This document shows, piece by piece, positions 1 to 7,755 of a stretch of DNA of 64,000 nt. A program made the position numbers and the translations under genes. Under the pieces are notes generated by a model. It was not told the origin of the DNA. It saw only the letters and a list, made by a program, of their open reading frames with translations, and made no database searches. The DNA comes from Phycisphaerales bacterium. GTDB lineage: Bacteria; Planctomycetota; Phycisphaerae; Phycisphaerales; SM1A02. The DNA is taken from positions 62,001-126,000 of the forward strand of contig JABAAL010000022.1 in the NCBI GenBank assembly GCA_014238785.1, read 5' to 3'. The first letter of the stretch is position 1. Each line of letters opens with the position of its first letter.

Positions 1-2
1 TT

Positions 3-194
3 GAAGATTTTTGGCGATCGCCTCATTCGACAAAAGATGCCGATCGAGCCCCTATGCCAGCCCACCTTCCGCATACGTTGTTGCGTCGTTTGGGAATATC
101 CCCAATGGATGGTAAATTCCCAATGGCAGGGCTTCTAGAGACGATATACGACGATATCTCAAGGGTTGCACGAGAACGCCGCAGAGATTCCTGA
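3..194 (+). CDS. 3' end of an unidentified gene, cut by the window edge
   Basis: The frame that begins at base 3 is open from the window edge to a TGA at 192-194, giving the last 63 codons of a protein that starts outside. The visible part reads like real protein: a proline/histidine-rich stretch, then LLRRLGISPMDGKFPMAG, an acidic helix and an arginine-rich end (RVARERRRD). The other two forward frames are broken by stops early on. I do not recognise the family. The call rests only on the open frame and its composition. Confidence 0.5.
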   Translation, partial: EDFWRSPHSTKDADRAPMPAHLPHTLLRRLGISPMDGKFPMAGLLETIYDDISRVARERRRDS

Positions 195-226
195 AAGAAA
201 AAGAAGATTTGGGGGTTCTCTATGCG

Positions 227-346
227 ATGCCAATACCACGTTTAGTTATTGGACGTAATTTTTTTAGTACTGTGACAAAAGTCGGGCATTATTCCCGCCG
301 ATATCATCACTGCCCTCAAAGTCGATGGCCAAGGAATAAAGTATGA
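227..346 (+). CDS. possible 39-codon ORF, unknown
   Basis: An ATG at 227 opens a 39-codon frame rich in Arg, His and Tyr. Its TGA lies inside the ATGA that also starts the next frame at 343. A G-run about ten bases upstream could act as a weak ribosome binding site. The stop/start overlap is the only real argument for it; it may equally be chance. Bases 195-226 show nothing else. Confidence 0.2.
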   Translation: MPIPRLVIGRNFFSTVTKVGHYSRRYHHCPQSRWPRNKV

Positions 347-600
347 ATAACAGAAGCAAATCATCCGAACACGTCCGTCCAATGTTAGAAGCAATGGCTC
401 GATCAATCGACGCTGCAAGGGCAAAACGTACCGCACCAGAAGAAAACGCATGGTCTGGGTCGTCGGAGGGGACGACCTCGGCTAGCGCTAATTTTATGAT
501 TGGTTCGCTCGTTGCTGAGAATGGAAAAGCAAAAGCGCAATCAAAATCTCCTGCGAGCTCTTTCTTTAGAGATCGAGAAGAGTATCGCAAGGCGGGGTGA
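343..600 (+). CDS. hypothetical protein, 85 aa
   Basis: A small soluble, polar protein rich in Ser, Ala, Glu and Lys, with no signal peptide or membrane segment. It runs from ATG 343 to TGA 598-600 and is followed after 35 bases by a strong hairpin terminator, which is where a short transcript would be expected to end. No clear Shine-Dalgarno sequence is visible. I do not recognise a family. The low-complexity composition leaves open that the frame is not translated. Confidence 0.4.
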   Translation: MNNRSKSSEHVRPMLEAMARSIDAARAKRTAPEENAWSGSSEGTTSASANFMIGSLVAENGKAKAQSKSPASSFFRDREEYRKAG

Positions 601-635
601 TTCCGGGGATAGTAGATTGAACCATTCCTGACATG

Positions 636-671
636 AAAACGGCTCTCCACTTACGAGTGGAGAGCCGTTTT
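636..671. terminator. strong bidirectional rho-independent terminator
   Basis: A perfect 16-bp inverted repeat (636-651 and 656-671) around the loop TACG. The outer four pairs are A/T, so either strand ends the GC-rich stem in a U-run. It lies between the small plus-strand ORF ending at 600 and rplS, whose stop on the minus strand is at 695, so it can terminate both. Confidence 0.9.
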
Positions 672-694
672 CTTAGTAGTAGTATATTTGTTAC

Positions 695-1066
695 TTACGA
701 GTTGAGACCGCGGCGCCTATCACGTAAGCGACGAGCTTTACCAACTCGATCACGCAAGAAGTACAATTTTGCACGTCTCGCATCGCCTTGGCGCACTATT
801 TCAATTTGCGCAATACGTGGCGAGTGAAGTGGAAAAATTCGTTCAACACCTTCGTTGGCAACGATCCTGCGAACGGTAATGGTTGTGTTGACGCCTCGAC
901 CTTTTTGACCGATGAGAACGCCTTGGAAAATCTGAACGCGTTCTTTTTCGCCTTCAACGATGGTGTAATGCACGTTGATAGTATCACCGACGCTAAAGTC
1001 AGGGAAGAAATCATCTGATCGGAGTTGACCTGCTGTTACTGATTCGACTTTTTGTTGTTGGCCCAT
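695..1066 (-). CDS. rplS: 50S ribosomal protein L19
   Basis: L19 sits at the 30S-50S interface of the ribosome. The 123-residue product has the family core: a beta segment (FSVGDTINVHYTIVEG), FQGVLIGQKGRG, then TVRRI, a GVERIFPLHSP block and the basic C-terminus KLYFLRDRVGKARRL. I chose ATG 1066 because AAGGAAG lies seven bases upstream; an earlier in-frame ATG at 1108 would add 14 atypical residues. It is the last gene of the rpsP-trmD-rplS operon and is followed by the hairpin terminator at 636-671. Confidence 0.96.
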   Translation of the reverse strand: MGQQQKVESVTAGQLRSDDFFPDFSVGDTINVHYTIVEGEKERVQIFQGVLIGQKGRGVNTTITVRRIVANEGVERIFPLHSPRIAQIEIVRQGDARRAKLYFLRDRVGKARRLRDRRRGLNS

Positions 1067-1134
1067 AGTGGGACTTCCTTTCATGTAATCCGACTTGGAA
1101 AATTCCATCGGTCGGGGGTGACTTGAGCCGAAGC

Positions 1135-1848
1135 TCAGGGGTCAACTTCCTCATTTTCGAGCAAGTCGGGACGACGCGATTTTGTACGCGAAACCATTTG
1201 CTCTTCTCGCCACTTATCGACCGCACTGTGGTCGCCACTAAGTAGCACGTCTGGTACTTCCTTTTCGTTCCATACACGGGGACGTGTGTAATGTGGGCAG
1301 TCGAGTAGCAAGTTGCCATCGCTGTCCTTTTGGGAAAAGGAATCTTGATCAGCAGAATCAGCATGACCAAGAACGCCAGGGAGAAGCCTTACAACTGCAT
1401 CAACAAGAAGCAGGGCAGGGATTTCTCCGCCACTGAGCACGTAATCTCCGGTGCTCAGTTCGAGGGGGTCGAGCGTTTCAATAACTCGTTCGTCGATCCC
1501 TTCGTAGTGACCGGCGATAAGAAGCAAATTCTTTTCGGCGGCCAGTTGTTCGACGCGTTCTTGTTTCAATACTTCGCCTTGTGGCGTGAAGTGAATTCGA
1601 ACTGTCGAACTGTTTAATTGTCGCTCAACCTCTTGCACGGCGTCGTGCAATGGTTGGCACATCATCACCATTCCAGGTCCACCGCCGTACGGGCGATGAT
1701 CAACCTTTCGGTGTTTGTTGTCGGCCCAATCGCGAATGTCGTGAACGTGTATCTCGACTTGCCCGCCATCCTGTGCTCGTTTGACAATACTTGTTGCGAG
1801 TGTTGCTTTAAGCATCTCTGGGAAGAGTGTTAGGATGTCGATCCGCAT
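1135..1848 (-). CDS. trmD: tRNA (guanine-37-N1)-methyltransferase
   Basis: TrmD methylates G37 next to the anticodon in tRNAs reading CNN codons, using SAM, and prevents +1 frameshifting. The 237-aa length is normal. The N-terminus MRIDILTLFPEM, the YGGGPGMV segment, and the SPOUT trefoil-knot signatures GHYEGIDERV and GDYVLSGGE are all present; the C-terminal domain holds the RPRVW segment. It lies 17 bases after rpsP and 68 bases before rplS. The usual rimM gene between rpsP and trmD is missing. Confidence 0.97.
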   Translation of the reverse strand: MRIDILTLFPEMLKATLATSIVKRAQDGGQVEIHVHDIRDWADNKHRKVDHRPYGGGPGMVMMCQPLHDAVQEVERQLNSSTVRIHFTPQGEVLKQERVEQLAAEKNLLLIAGHYEGIDERVIETLDPLELSTGDYVLSGGEIPALLLVDAVVRLLPGVLGHADSADQDSFSQKDSDGNLLLDCPHYTRPRVWNEKEVPDVLLSGDHSAVDKWREEQMVSRTKSRRPDLLENEEVDP

Positions 1849-1865
1849 ACGTAGGGCCTATTTCG

Positions 1866-2132
1866 TTAACCCAACTTCTTGCCAGGCGTTGGATCGATGT
1901 CTACTCGTTTGAGTAAAGTCTTGACTGTTCGCGAAGGTTGGGCACCAACGCTGAGCCAGTAATCGATTCGATCTGGTTTTAAGCTGAGTTGTTTATCTTC
2001 AGGTGCAAGTGGATCGAACCAACCAAGTTCTTCAATAACTCGGCCATCACGTGGAGCACGTTTATCCATTGCGCTAAGCCGATAGAACGGACGATGTCGT
2101 CGTCCGAGACGTTTGAGGCGTAATACCACCAT
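1866..2132 (-). CDS. rpsP: 30S ribosomal protein S16
   Basis: S16 is a small-subunit assembly protein. The 88-residue product shows the family core: VVLRLKRLGRRHRPFYR, a GRVIEELGWFDPL segment and RIDYWLSVGAQPSRTV. The ATG at 2132 has GGAGAT eight bases upstream on the minus strand. It is the first gene of the rpsP-trmD-rplS operon. An extended -10 element about 125 bases upstream is the likely promoter, leaving an untranslated leader of roughly 115 bases. Confidence 0.97.
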   Translation of the reverse strand: MVVLRLKRLGRRHRPFYRLSAMDKRAPRDGRVIEELGWFDPLAPEDKQLSLKPDRIDYWLSVGAQPSRTVKTLLKRVDIDPTPGKKLG

Positions 2133-2255
2133 TGGGCATTATCTCCTTACTTTGGCTTCGTTCGTTCTTGTGAACCGTGAACCGTGGGGCTTGCATTGGA
2201 CCATCCAATTTCAGCCGTGCGGAACCACCAAGCGAAGCGATTACTCGAGCCGCAT

Positions 2256-2264
2256 ATTGTAGCA
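2256..2264 (-). promoter_or_regulatory. extended -10 promoter for the rpsP operon
   Basis: Read on the minus strand this is TGC-TACAAT, an extended -10 hexamer matching the bacterial consensus at five of six positions. No good -35 is visible because the terminator of the upstream gene occupies that space. The same TGCTA core precedes rpmI, rpsO, ndk and metK in this window. Confidence 0.5.
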
Positions 2265-2273
2265 AAAACAATC

Positions 2274-2299
2274 CCGCGGGGCTTTTAATCCCCCCGCGG
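2274..2299 (-). terminator. rho-independent terminator after the site-2 protease gene
   Basis: Inverted repeat CCGCGGGG (2274-2281) and CCCCGCGG (2292-2299) with a 10-base loop. Read on the minus strand the stem is followed by ATTGTTTTT. It lies 37 bases past the stop of the M50 protease gene and touches the rpsP promoter. Confidence 0.8.
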
Positions 2300-2336
2300 A
2301 TGATTAAACAGTCTAAAAACCAGCGCTAACTCGCGG

Positions 2337-2987
2337 TTAATTAATCAGTGACCATACAAAAAGAGCATATCTTGCAGCGGAATACTGTGCCCACATAAAG
2401 ACGACATCGAACATGTTAGTCATTATGAGGAGGAAAAAGAGGAGCAATCCAGCCATTTGCGCTTTGGGGTGGCGGTACCAACTTGCAACAGTATCGGAGA
2501 GATTCGACAGAATATTTGAGCCATCAAGGGGCGGTACGGGCAACATATTCAAAGCAAACAAAATTAAATTTAAAAATCCGCCAGTGAGCAAAAAAGTTAC
2601 GACATTGGATTGCTCCGCGTTTGGGTCAATAATAAAGCCAAGCACAGTGAGCACAATAAACGCAATGACTAAGTTCATCATTGGACCTGCTGCTGAAACT
2701 AAAATACGTCCCCATTTACCATGACGAAATCGGTATGGATTCACCGGCATCATCCCCCACGCAATTCCAAGAATTAAAAACAAAATCATCGAAGGCACCC
2801 CCATGTGCACAACGGGGTTCACCGTCATGTGACCCGTTGCCCTTGGAGTATCATCACCTTCAAAGAGCGCAGCCCAACCATGTGCTAATTCGTGCAAGGT
2901 AATTGAAAAAATCACCCAAAAAATCCACGCAACGAGTTCGGTTCCCCTTCCCGCGTACCATAAATCATGTACCCACCATCCGCCCAT
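2337..2987 (-). CDS. site-2 protease (peptidase M50) family membrane protein
   Basis: An intramembrane zinc metalloprotease of the S2P family. The catalytic HELAH motif is at residues 32-36 in the first membrane helix, and the second metal-binding motif, NMLPVPPLDG, lies near residue 150 in a later helix. At least four hydrophobic segments are visible. At 216 residues it is the short, PDZ-less type common in bacteria, whose substrates are mostly unknown. Its ATG directly abuts the stop of the upstream lipoprotein gene, so the two are probably cotranscribed. A terminator follows. Confidence 0.88.
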   Translation of the reverse strand: MGGWWVHDLWYAGRGTELVAWIFWVIFSITLHELAHGWAALFEGDDTPRATGHMTVNPVVHMGVPSMILFLILGIAWGMMPVNPYRFRHGKWGRILVSAAGPMMNLVIAFIVLTVLGFIIDPNAEQSNVVTFLLTGGFLNLILFALNMLPVPPLDGSNILSNLSDTVASWYRHPKAQMAGLLLFFLLIMTNMFDVVFMWAQYSAARYALFVWSLIN

Positions 2988-3338
2988 TTACTCTATACCC
3001 TCAAATGCTGCGTGAATTTCAACCACACTCGGTAGTCCAGAACTCCAGTTTCTACAACTGACGCTTCCGTTTTTGGCGGACGGCACGCCGAACAAATCCC
3101 TCCCATTTACCAAAATAGTCGGTGCTCCCCAACCAAGCCGCGAATCTGAATTTGCAAGTCCCATTAAGTCTACGTCAACAATTTCCATATTTGGTTCCGC
3201 TTCCACTAATCGCTTGCGCAATTCTGGCGTATTGGGACAGCCCTCAAATCCGAGGAATTCAATGTGCATTGAAGATGTACAGGATGTAGCCATAAGGAAA
3301 AGGGCGGGTATCGTAATATGTAGTGATTGCGCTAACAT
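2988..3338 (-). CDS. small lipoprotein with a thioredoxin-like fold, function unknown
   Basis: 116 residues. A signal peptide ends in a lipobox (LMATSC), followed by MHIEFLGFEGCPNTPELR, which resembles the start of small thioredoxin-fold proteins with one cysteine near the first strand. A later GAPTILVNGRDLFG segment matches the cis-proline and strand typical of that fold. The second cysteine of a CxxC pair is absent, so disulfide exchange is doubtful; metal or thiol binding is possible. It is directly followed by the M50 protease gene. Confidence 0.55.
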   Translation of the reverse strand: MLAQSLHITIPALFLMATSCTSSMHIEFLGFEGCPNTPELRKRLVEAEPNMEIVDVDLMGLANSDSRLGWGAPTILVNGRDLFGVPSAKNGSVSCRNWSSGLPSVVEIHAAFEGIE

Positions 3339-3364
3339 CTTATATAGCGTACGCTGCCTATCTC

Positions 3365-3970
3365 ATGTCTGCTGAAAGTACCATCCGAACCGACGAAGAA
3401 CTTTTAGCAGCCCATATCGAAGGAGATTCTGGCGCTTTTTCAGAATTAATGGACCGATATAAAAATGACTTATTACATTTCCTCATCCGCTTTGTGGGCT
3501 CTACAGCGTCCGCTGAGGACGTTTTTCAAGACACCTTTCTCCAAATTCACATTTCGGCTGAAACATTTGACCCCTCAAGGCGATTTAAACCGTGGCTTTT
3601 TACAATTGCAGCGAACAAAGGTAGGGATTGGCACCGTAAGCACTCAAAGCGAACAGTATTGTCACTGTCGCAAGATATTGGTGGGGACGGTGAAGGCACA
3701 CGTTTCATCGACCTTATGGAAGCGGATCAGGAATTGCCCGATGCAACATTACTCGATAGCGAACAAAAAGACAGCATACGAAACACCGTCGATGAACTTC
3801 CAAGTCACTTGCGGGAGATTCTCTTGCTGAGTTACTTCCAACAAATGAGTTACGTGCAAATTGCAGATTCCTTGCAAATACCACTTGGTACTGTAAAAAG
3901 TAGATTGCACGCCGCCGTCGCTGCATTCGGTCAATCATGGCAAGCAAGCAACAGTGAGGAAGATTCATGA
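3365..3970 (+). CDS. ECF-type RNA polymerase sigma factor
   Basis: A 201-aa sigma-70 family factor with region 2 (GAFSELMDRYKNDLLHFL, then SAEDVFQDTFLQIH) and region 4 (LREILLLSYFQQMSYVQIA and IPLGTVKSRLHAA, a helix-turn-helix). I chose the ATG at 3365, since the family normally begins shortly before the acidic stretch; an upstream ATG at 3323 would add 14 unlikely residues overlapping the divergent gene. The next gene overlaps by four bases (ATGA) and encodes a single-span protein, the usual sigma/anti-sigma arrangement. Confidence 0.93.
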   Translation: MSAESTIRTDEELLAAHIEGDSGAFSELMDRYKNDLLHFLIRFVGSTASAEDVFQDTFLQIHISAETFDPSRRFKPWLFTIAANKGRDWHRKHSKRTVLSLSQDIGGDGEGTRFIDLMEADQELPDATLLDSEQKDSIRNTVDELPSHLREILLLSYFQQMSYVQIADSLQIPLGTVKSRLHAAVAAFGQSWQASNSEEDS

Positions 3971-4854
3971 GCAATGGCTTCGACCATCTTAAACTTTCCA
4001 AAGCAGATGCAGAAATGCTCGACCAACTTGTTGATGTTGGGTTTGAACTCGATCAACTGGAATACATTTCTCCAGAAGACACACAAAGAGCAAAATCTAT
4101 TCTTAAGATGCTCGGTTTACTCGAGGCGTATCCGGTGGAAGATGCCTCTGACACGCTTATCGATGCAACAATTGCGCGCATTGATCAATACGAAGCAAAG
4201 CGTTCTGCTCGAATGCAAATACATACACCAGAATTTGAAACAACAAGTCGCGGTTTCCGAATCCGCATGCCCGACCTTATTAGTGTTGCGGCAATGGTTC
4301 TTGTTATGTTCGCGGTTTTTGCAACGATCAGTAACAGCACACGGAATCAAACGATTAGCAACGAATGCGCAACGAACATGGCGATGGTTGGACGTGGTCT
4401 TTTTAATTATGCAAGTGATCACAACGGAAATACTCCAACCGAGCAAGCAAGTGAAGTCGCTTCCTTATTTGGCGGGCTTATTCCAGAGCGTACCGATGCA
4501 GAAGTATTGGCCACGGAAGGATACTGCGAACATAGCCACTTGAATTGTCCTGGCCATGGCGGTGAAGGTCGCGGCTTTAGTTACCAAACACAGCCAGCGG
4601 CAATGTGGGATGAGATTCGCAGTAATGGGAACGTGATTATTATTATGAGTGACCAAAATCCTGTCCTCAATAAAATGCTCACAAATCAAGAATTCGATCC
4701 ACTCACCCCGTCCCCAACGCATGGTGCGCTTGGCCAGAACCACCTCCGCGACGATGGTTCGATTGCCTCAGGAGCTGCTCCAGTTATTGGTGGTGATTTA
4801 ATATGGATTCTCGACAACTCAAACGGCGGTATCGACATCTTTTTGACGCATTAA
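3967..4854 (+). CDS. probable anti-sigma factor with a prepilin-like extracytoplasmic domain
   Basis: 295 residues: a soluble N-terminal part (about 1-100), one transmembrane helix (about 103-121) and an extracytoplasmic C-terminal domain. Four-base overlap with the ECF sigma gene supports a role as its membrane-bound partner. There is no HxxxCxxC zinc anti-sigma motif in the N-terminal part. The C-terminal domain (HGALGQNHLRDDGS) recalls the His-to-Asp-Gly end motif of planctomycete prepilin-like proteins, so it may be a sensor built from a pilin-type fold. The function is inferred from context. Confidence 0.6.
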   Translation: MSNGFDHLKLSKADAEMLDQLVDVGFELDQLEYISPEDTQRAKSILKMLGLLEAYPVEDASDTLIDATIARIDQYEAKRSARMQIHTPEFETTSRGFRIRMPDLISVAAMVLVMFAVFATISNSTRNQTISNECATNMAMVGRGLFNYASDHNGNTPTEQASEVASLFGGLIPERTDAEVLATEGYCEHSHLNCPGHGGEGRGFSYQTQPAAMWDEIRSNGNVIIIMSDQNPVLNKMLTNQEFDPLTPSPTHGALGQNHLRDDGSIASGAAPVIGGDLIWILDNSNGGIDIFLTH

Positions 4855-4860
4855 CGGATG

Positions 4861-4889
4861 TTTTCATGTGTTCCCAATTCTGCTACACT
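4861..4889 (+). promoter_or_regulatory. promoter of rpmI-rplT
   Basis: A -35-like TTTTCA (4861-4866), a 17-base spacer and an extended -10, TGC-TACACT (4881-4889), 25 bases before the rpmI start codon. The -35 matches four of six consensus bases. Confidence 0.5.
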
Positions 4890-4913
4890 ACGACGCTCAA
4901 TTGGAGTAATTCT

Positions 4914-5126
4914 ATGCCAAAGTTAAAGTCACATAAAGCACTCTTGAAACGCGTTCGCATCACTGCTAGCGGCAAAGTGAAGATTCGCCGAGCATTCGGC
5001 GGCCACCTTCGCAGCCATAAATCAGGCAAATTGATGCGATCATACAGTTCGCCCAACTATGTTGGTAAGGCGGACATTAAGCGTATTTCAGCAATGCTTA
5101 AAATGCGAGTAAAGCCAAGCAAGTAA
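4914..5126 (+). CDS. rpmI: 50S ribosomal protein L35
   Basis: 70-residue L35, very basic, with the family start MPKLKSHKALLKRVRITASG, the central RAFGGHLRSHKS and the end RISAMLKMR. The start at 4914 is fixed by the conserved N-terminus; an in-frame ATG at 4803 lies inside the preceding gene. It is followed by rplT as in most bacteria, but infC, which usually precedes rpmI, is not in this position. Confidence 0.95.
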   Translation: MPKLKSHKALLKRVRITASGKVKIRRAFGGHLRSHKSGKLMRSYSSPNYVGKADIKRISAMLKMRVKPSK

Positions 5127-5142
5127 ACGAATCCAAAATAGA

Positions 5143-5159
5143 CCAAACGTTATGTTTGG
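5143..5159 (+). promoter_or_regulatory. hairpin in the rpmI-rplT spacer
   Basis: CCAAAC and GTTTGG form a six-pair stem with a five-base loop. It is not followed by a T-run, so it is not a terminator. In other bacteria L20 binds the mRNA around rpmI-rplT to regulate its own synthesis; whether this stem takes part is unknown. Confidence 0.3.
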
Positions 5160-5220
5160 CGGGCCGAAGTGTTTGACATGCTGTTAAACCCCCGTCCAGA
5201 CGAAATAAAGGAGGCAACAC

Positions 5221-5592
5221 ATGCCACGCGTACGAAAAGGTGCTGCTCGAAACAAGGCACGAAAAAGATTATTAAAAGCCGCTCGCGGTTACTGGGGAAC
5301 AAAAAGTCGTCACAAGCAACAAGCAAAGGTAGCACTTACTCGTGCTGGTCAATTTGCGTACCGCGATCGTCGTGCACGTCGCCGCGACTTCCGCCGAATT
5401 TGGATTACTCGAATCACTGCTGCGTGTCGTATGCGCGGCACTCGCTACAGCAGATTCATCAATGGTTTGTCAAACGCGGGCATTCTTCTTAACCGTAAAA
5501 TGCTGAGCCAAATGGCAATCGAAGATCCAAAGGCATTTGACCAACTCGTCAAAATGGCTGAAGAAAAAACAACTGCTCAAGCGAGCAAGTAA
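5221..5592 (+). CDS. rplT: 50S ribosomal protein L20
   Basis: L20 is needed for early 50S assembly. The 123-aa product has the classical start MPRVRKGAARNKARKR, the helix AARGYWGTKSRHK, then YRDRRARRRDFRRIWITRI and the globular end FINGLSNAGILLNRKMLS. AAAGGAGG lies close before the ATG. It is cotranscribed with rpmI. Confidence 0.97.
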   Translation: MPRVRKGAARNKARKRLLKAARGYWGTKSRHKQQAKVALTRAGQFAYRDRRARRRDFRRIWITRITAACRMRGTRYSRFINGLSNAGILLNRKMLSQMAIEDPKAFDQLVKMAEEKTTAQASK

Positions 5593-5675
5593 TCCGTTTT
5601 CTTATTCAAGCAATTAAGCACTACCGCACTACCGGTGCGGTTGCTCCATCGTCGCGATTCTTAGCGAGGGCGATT

Positions 5676-6206
5676 GTGCAATCGATCCCAGACCATGCAA
5701 ACAAACGTGTTTTGGAAGTGGGTTGTGGTACAGGTGCGTTTACGAAAGAGATTTTAAAAAAGTTGCAAGATGGTGATGTGTTTCATATCGTCGAGTTATC
5801 CTCGGATTTTTGCTCAGCGGTTGAGACGAACGTGCTTCAACAATTTCGCAAAGACAATCCAAACATACAAATCGAACTTCACAACGCCCCAATAGAAGAA
5901 GCAAACCTCGAAGGAAAATTCGATGCGATTATTTGTGGATTGCCCTTTAATAATTTTCCGTTGGAATTAGTCAATCTCTTGTTTGCAGTAATGTTTGGTT
6001 TTCTTAAAGAGGGTTGTGAACTTGCCTACTTCGAGTATCTTGGTATGTTGAAAATAAAACGCGTGTTCGGATTTTCAACGATTCGTCGCGAGACAAAACA
6101 GCGCGCAAAAGACAATGATATTCGGTTTGATAAACAATCTGGGTCGCAGGAAACTGTTTGGCGGAACATCCCCTCGTGCAGGGTTGTGCGGTTAAAGGGA
6201 TGTTAA
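5676..6206 (+). CDS. SAM-dependent methyltransferase, PmtA/rRNA-adenine-methylase-like
   Basis: The Rossmann-type SAM site is clear: VLEVGCGTGAFTKEIL, an acidic residue after the second strand (VELSSDF), and IICGLPFNNFP at motif IV. The composition matches phospholipid N-methyltransferase-like enzymes rather than true KsgA. GTG 5676 is the first canonical start, but the frame stays open upstream to 5562, and the bases just before it encode HYRTTGAVAPSSRFLARAIV, which looks like the conserved N-terminus of this family. No ATG, GTG or TTG exists in that extension, only ATT (5604, 5613) or ATC (5592). The acetyltransferase gene overlaps its stop. Confidence 0.7.
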   Translation: MQSIPDHANKRVLEVGCGTGAFTKEILKKLQDGDVFHIVELSSDFCSAVETNVLQQFRKDNPNIQIELHNAPIEEANLEGKFDAIICGLPFNNFPLELVNLLFAVMFGFLKEGCELAYFEYLGMLKIKRVFGFSTIRRETKQRAKDNDIRFDKQSGSQETVWRNIPSCRVVRLKGC

Positions 6207-6607
6207 TTCAGCGAGTTACGGCAGAAGATTGTTACGGTTTGCGAGAATCAATTTTGCGAACCGGACAACCAAAAGAAAATTGGACGTTCGATTCGGACGA
6301 TGACCCGAAAGCGATTCATCTTGCAATGAAAGATTGCGACGATATTGTCGCTATCGTTTCGTTGTTGCCCGAAGAAAAAGAAGGGTACCTGTGGCGCTTG
6401 CGGGGGATGGCGGTCAAAGAAGCATTACGAGGGCAGGGCGTTGGTCAACAATTACTTGTTGCGTTACTCAAAATGGTTAATGAACCCATTTGGTGCACCG
6501 CTCGTAAAATCGTGCAGGATTTTTATCTAAAAAACGGTTTTGAAATTTTTGGCGACGAATTTACGATGAACGATATGCCACATGTCTATATGCGACATGT
6601 GGGTTAA
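6200..6607 (+). CDS. GNAT-family N-acetyltransferase
   Basis: 135 residues with the acetyl-CoA-binding loop RGQGVGQQLL after the strand RLRGMAVKEAL, and the C-terminal VQDFYLKNGFEIFGDEF typical of GNAT motif B. The substrate cannot be told. I chose ATG 6200, inside the stop of the methyltransferase (ATGTTAA), because the family starts with a strand (LIQRVTAEDCYGL); an in-frame ATG at 6158 would add 14 residues read from the previous gene. Its stop overlaps the stop of prfB on the other strand by four bases. Confidence 0.85.
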   Translation: MLIQRVTAEDCYGLRESILRTGQPKENWTFDSDDDPKAIHLAMKDCDDIVAIVSLLPEEKEGYLWRLRGMAVKEALRGQGVGQQLLVALLKMVNEPIWCTARKIVQDFYLKNGFEIFGDEFTMNDMPHVYMRHVG

Positions 6608-7711
6608 CCTTTTGCAGACCGACGTCGCTTCAACTCAGCGTCAACAAAACCCTCGAGCGCACCATCTAAAACAGTTTGCGGATTACCCACCTCGTGGTTG
6701 GTTCGATGGTCCTTGACGCGGTTGTCGTAAATCACGTAGCTTCGAATCTGGGAGCCCCAACCTTGTTCAACCTTACCGCCGGTTGCTTGGTCAAGTTCTG
6801 CTTGTCGCCGTTCTTCTTCAAGTTGCTCCAACTTCGATTGCAAGATACGCAGCGCTTGCTTACGGTTTTGCAAAGCCGCTTTGTGTGTTGAACTCACAAC
6901 CATGATGCCTGTTGGTTTGTGGACAATCCGCACAGCCGAGGCGACCTTGTTCACATTTTGTCCGCCAGGCCCGGATGACCGAGCAAAGAAAGTGAAGTCC
7001 ACTTCTTTTTCATCAATCTCCACGTCTTGATCATCAAACTCTGGGATAACATCAACGGTCGCAAAACTTGTTTGCCGTTTGCCTTGCGCATTAAAGGGTG
7101 AGACACGAGCCAATCGGTGCGTGCCCCGTTCACAACTCATGTAGCCGTATGACATTGGACCCTTGATGAGATACGTCACTTCGCTAATGCCAACTTCGGT
7201 GCCATGGGTCGTGCTGACCTCTTCCACTTTGAAGTGCATGTTTTCCCAATAATTTTTATACATGCGATCGAGCATCGAAGCCCAGTCATCCGCTTCGGTA
7301 CCACCATCTCGTGATTGAATCGAGACGAAACAGTTTCGATAATCGTGCTTTCCATTCAAAAGTGACTGCGTTTCGACCTTGTCCATGCGTTTTTGCATTT
7401 TGTAGAGTTGCCCATCGACTTCAGCAAGCAAGTCAGCATCGCTATCTTCTTTGGCAAGTTCGTAACCCACGACGGTGTCCTCAAAATCAGCGATAACCTC
7501 TTCCAAATCGATTGTTTGTGCCTTAAGCACTTTGTACTGATCGATGACTTTTTGGGCAGCGGTCTGGCTGTCCCAAAATCCAGCAGCATTCATATCTTCT
7601 TGTAATTGCTCTCGCTTTGCTACTTTTGCATCAAAGTCAAAGAGAGTCACGGATTGTTAAAATCCGCGCCTCGAGGTCGCCAATAATTGGTTGATGTGCT
7701 TCAAAATGCAT
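6604..7711 (-). CDS. prfB: peptide chain release factor 2, with programmed +1 frameshift
   Basis: RF2 releases peptides at UGA and UAA. The main frame carries the SPF codon-recognition motif (RVSPFNAQGKRQTSFA) and the catalytic GGQ (SSGPGGQNVNKV). The N-terminus is in another frame: from ATG 7711 (or 7720) codons read MHFEAHQPIIGDLEARIL, then TIRDSL and an in-frame TGA at 7639-7637. A +1 shift at CTT-TGA-C gives L-DFDAKV, which restores the family N-terminus. Expressed sequence: join of 7711-7640 and 7638-6604, omitting base 7639. The GTG at 7650 is therefore not the true start. The purine-rich Shine-Dalgarno-like element that normally precedes CTTTGA is not evident. Low RF2 would promote the shift, giving autoregulation. 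Confidence 0.92.
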
Positions 7712-7755
7712 GGTTGGCATAGTATCAGAAGGGCGCTTGTTGTACTCTACCTACT

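Noticed and set aside
6604-7650. prfB starting at GTG 7650
   Set aside because: The family N-terminus continues upstream in another frame across a CTT-TGA-C frameshift site.
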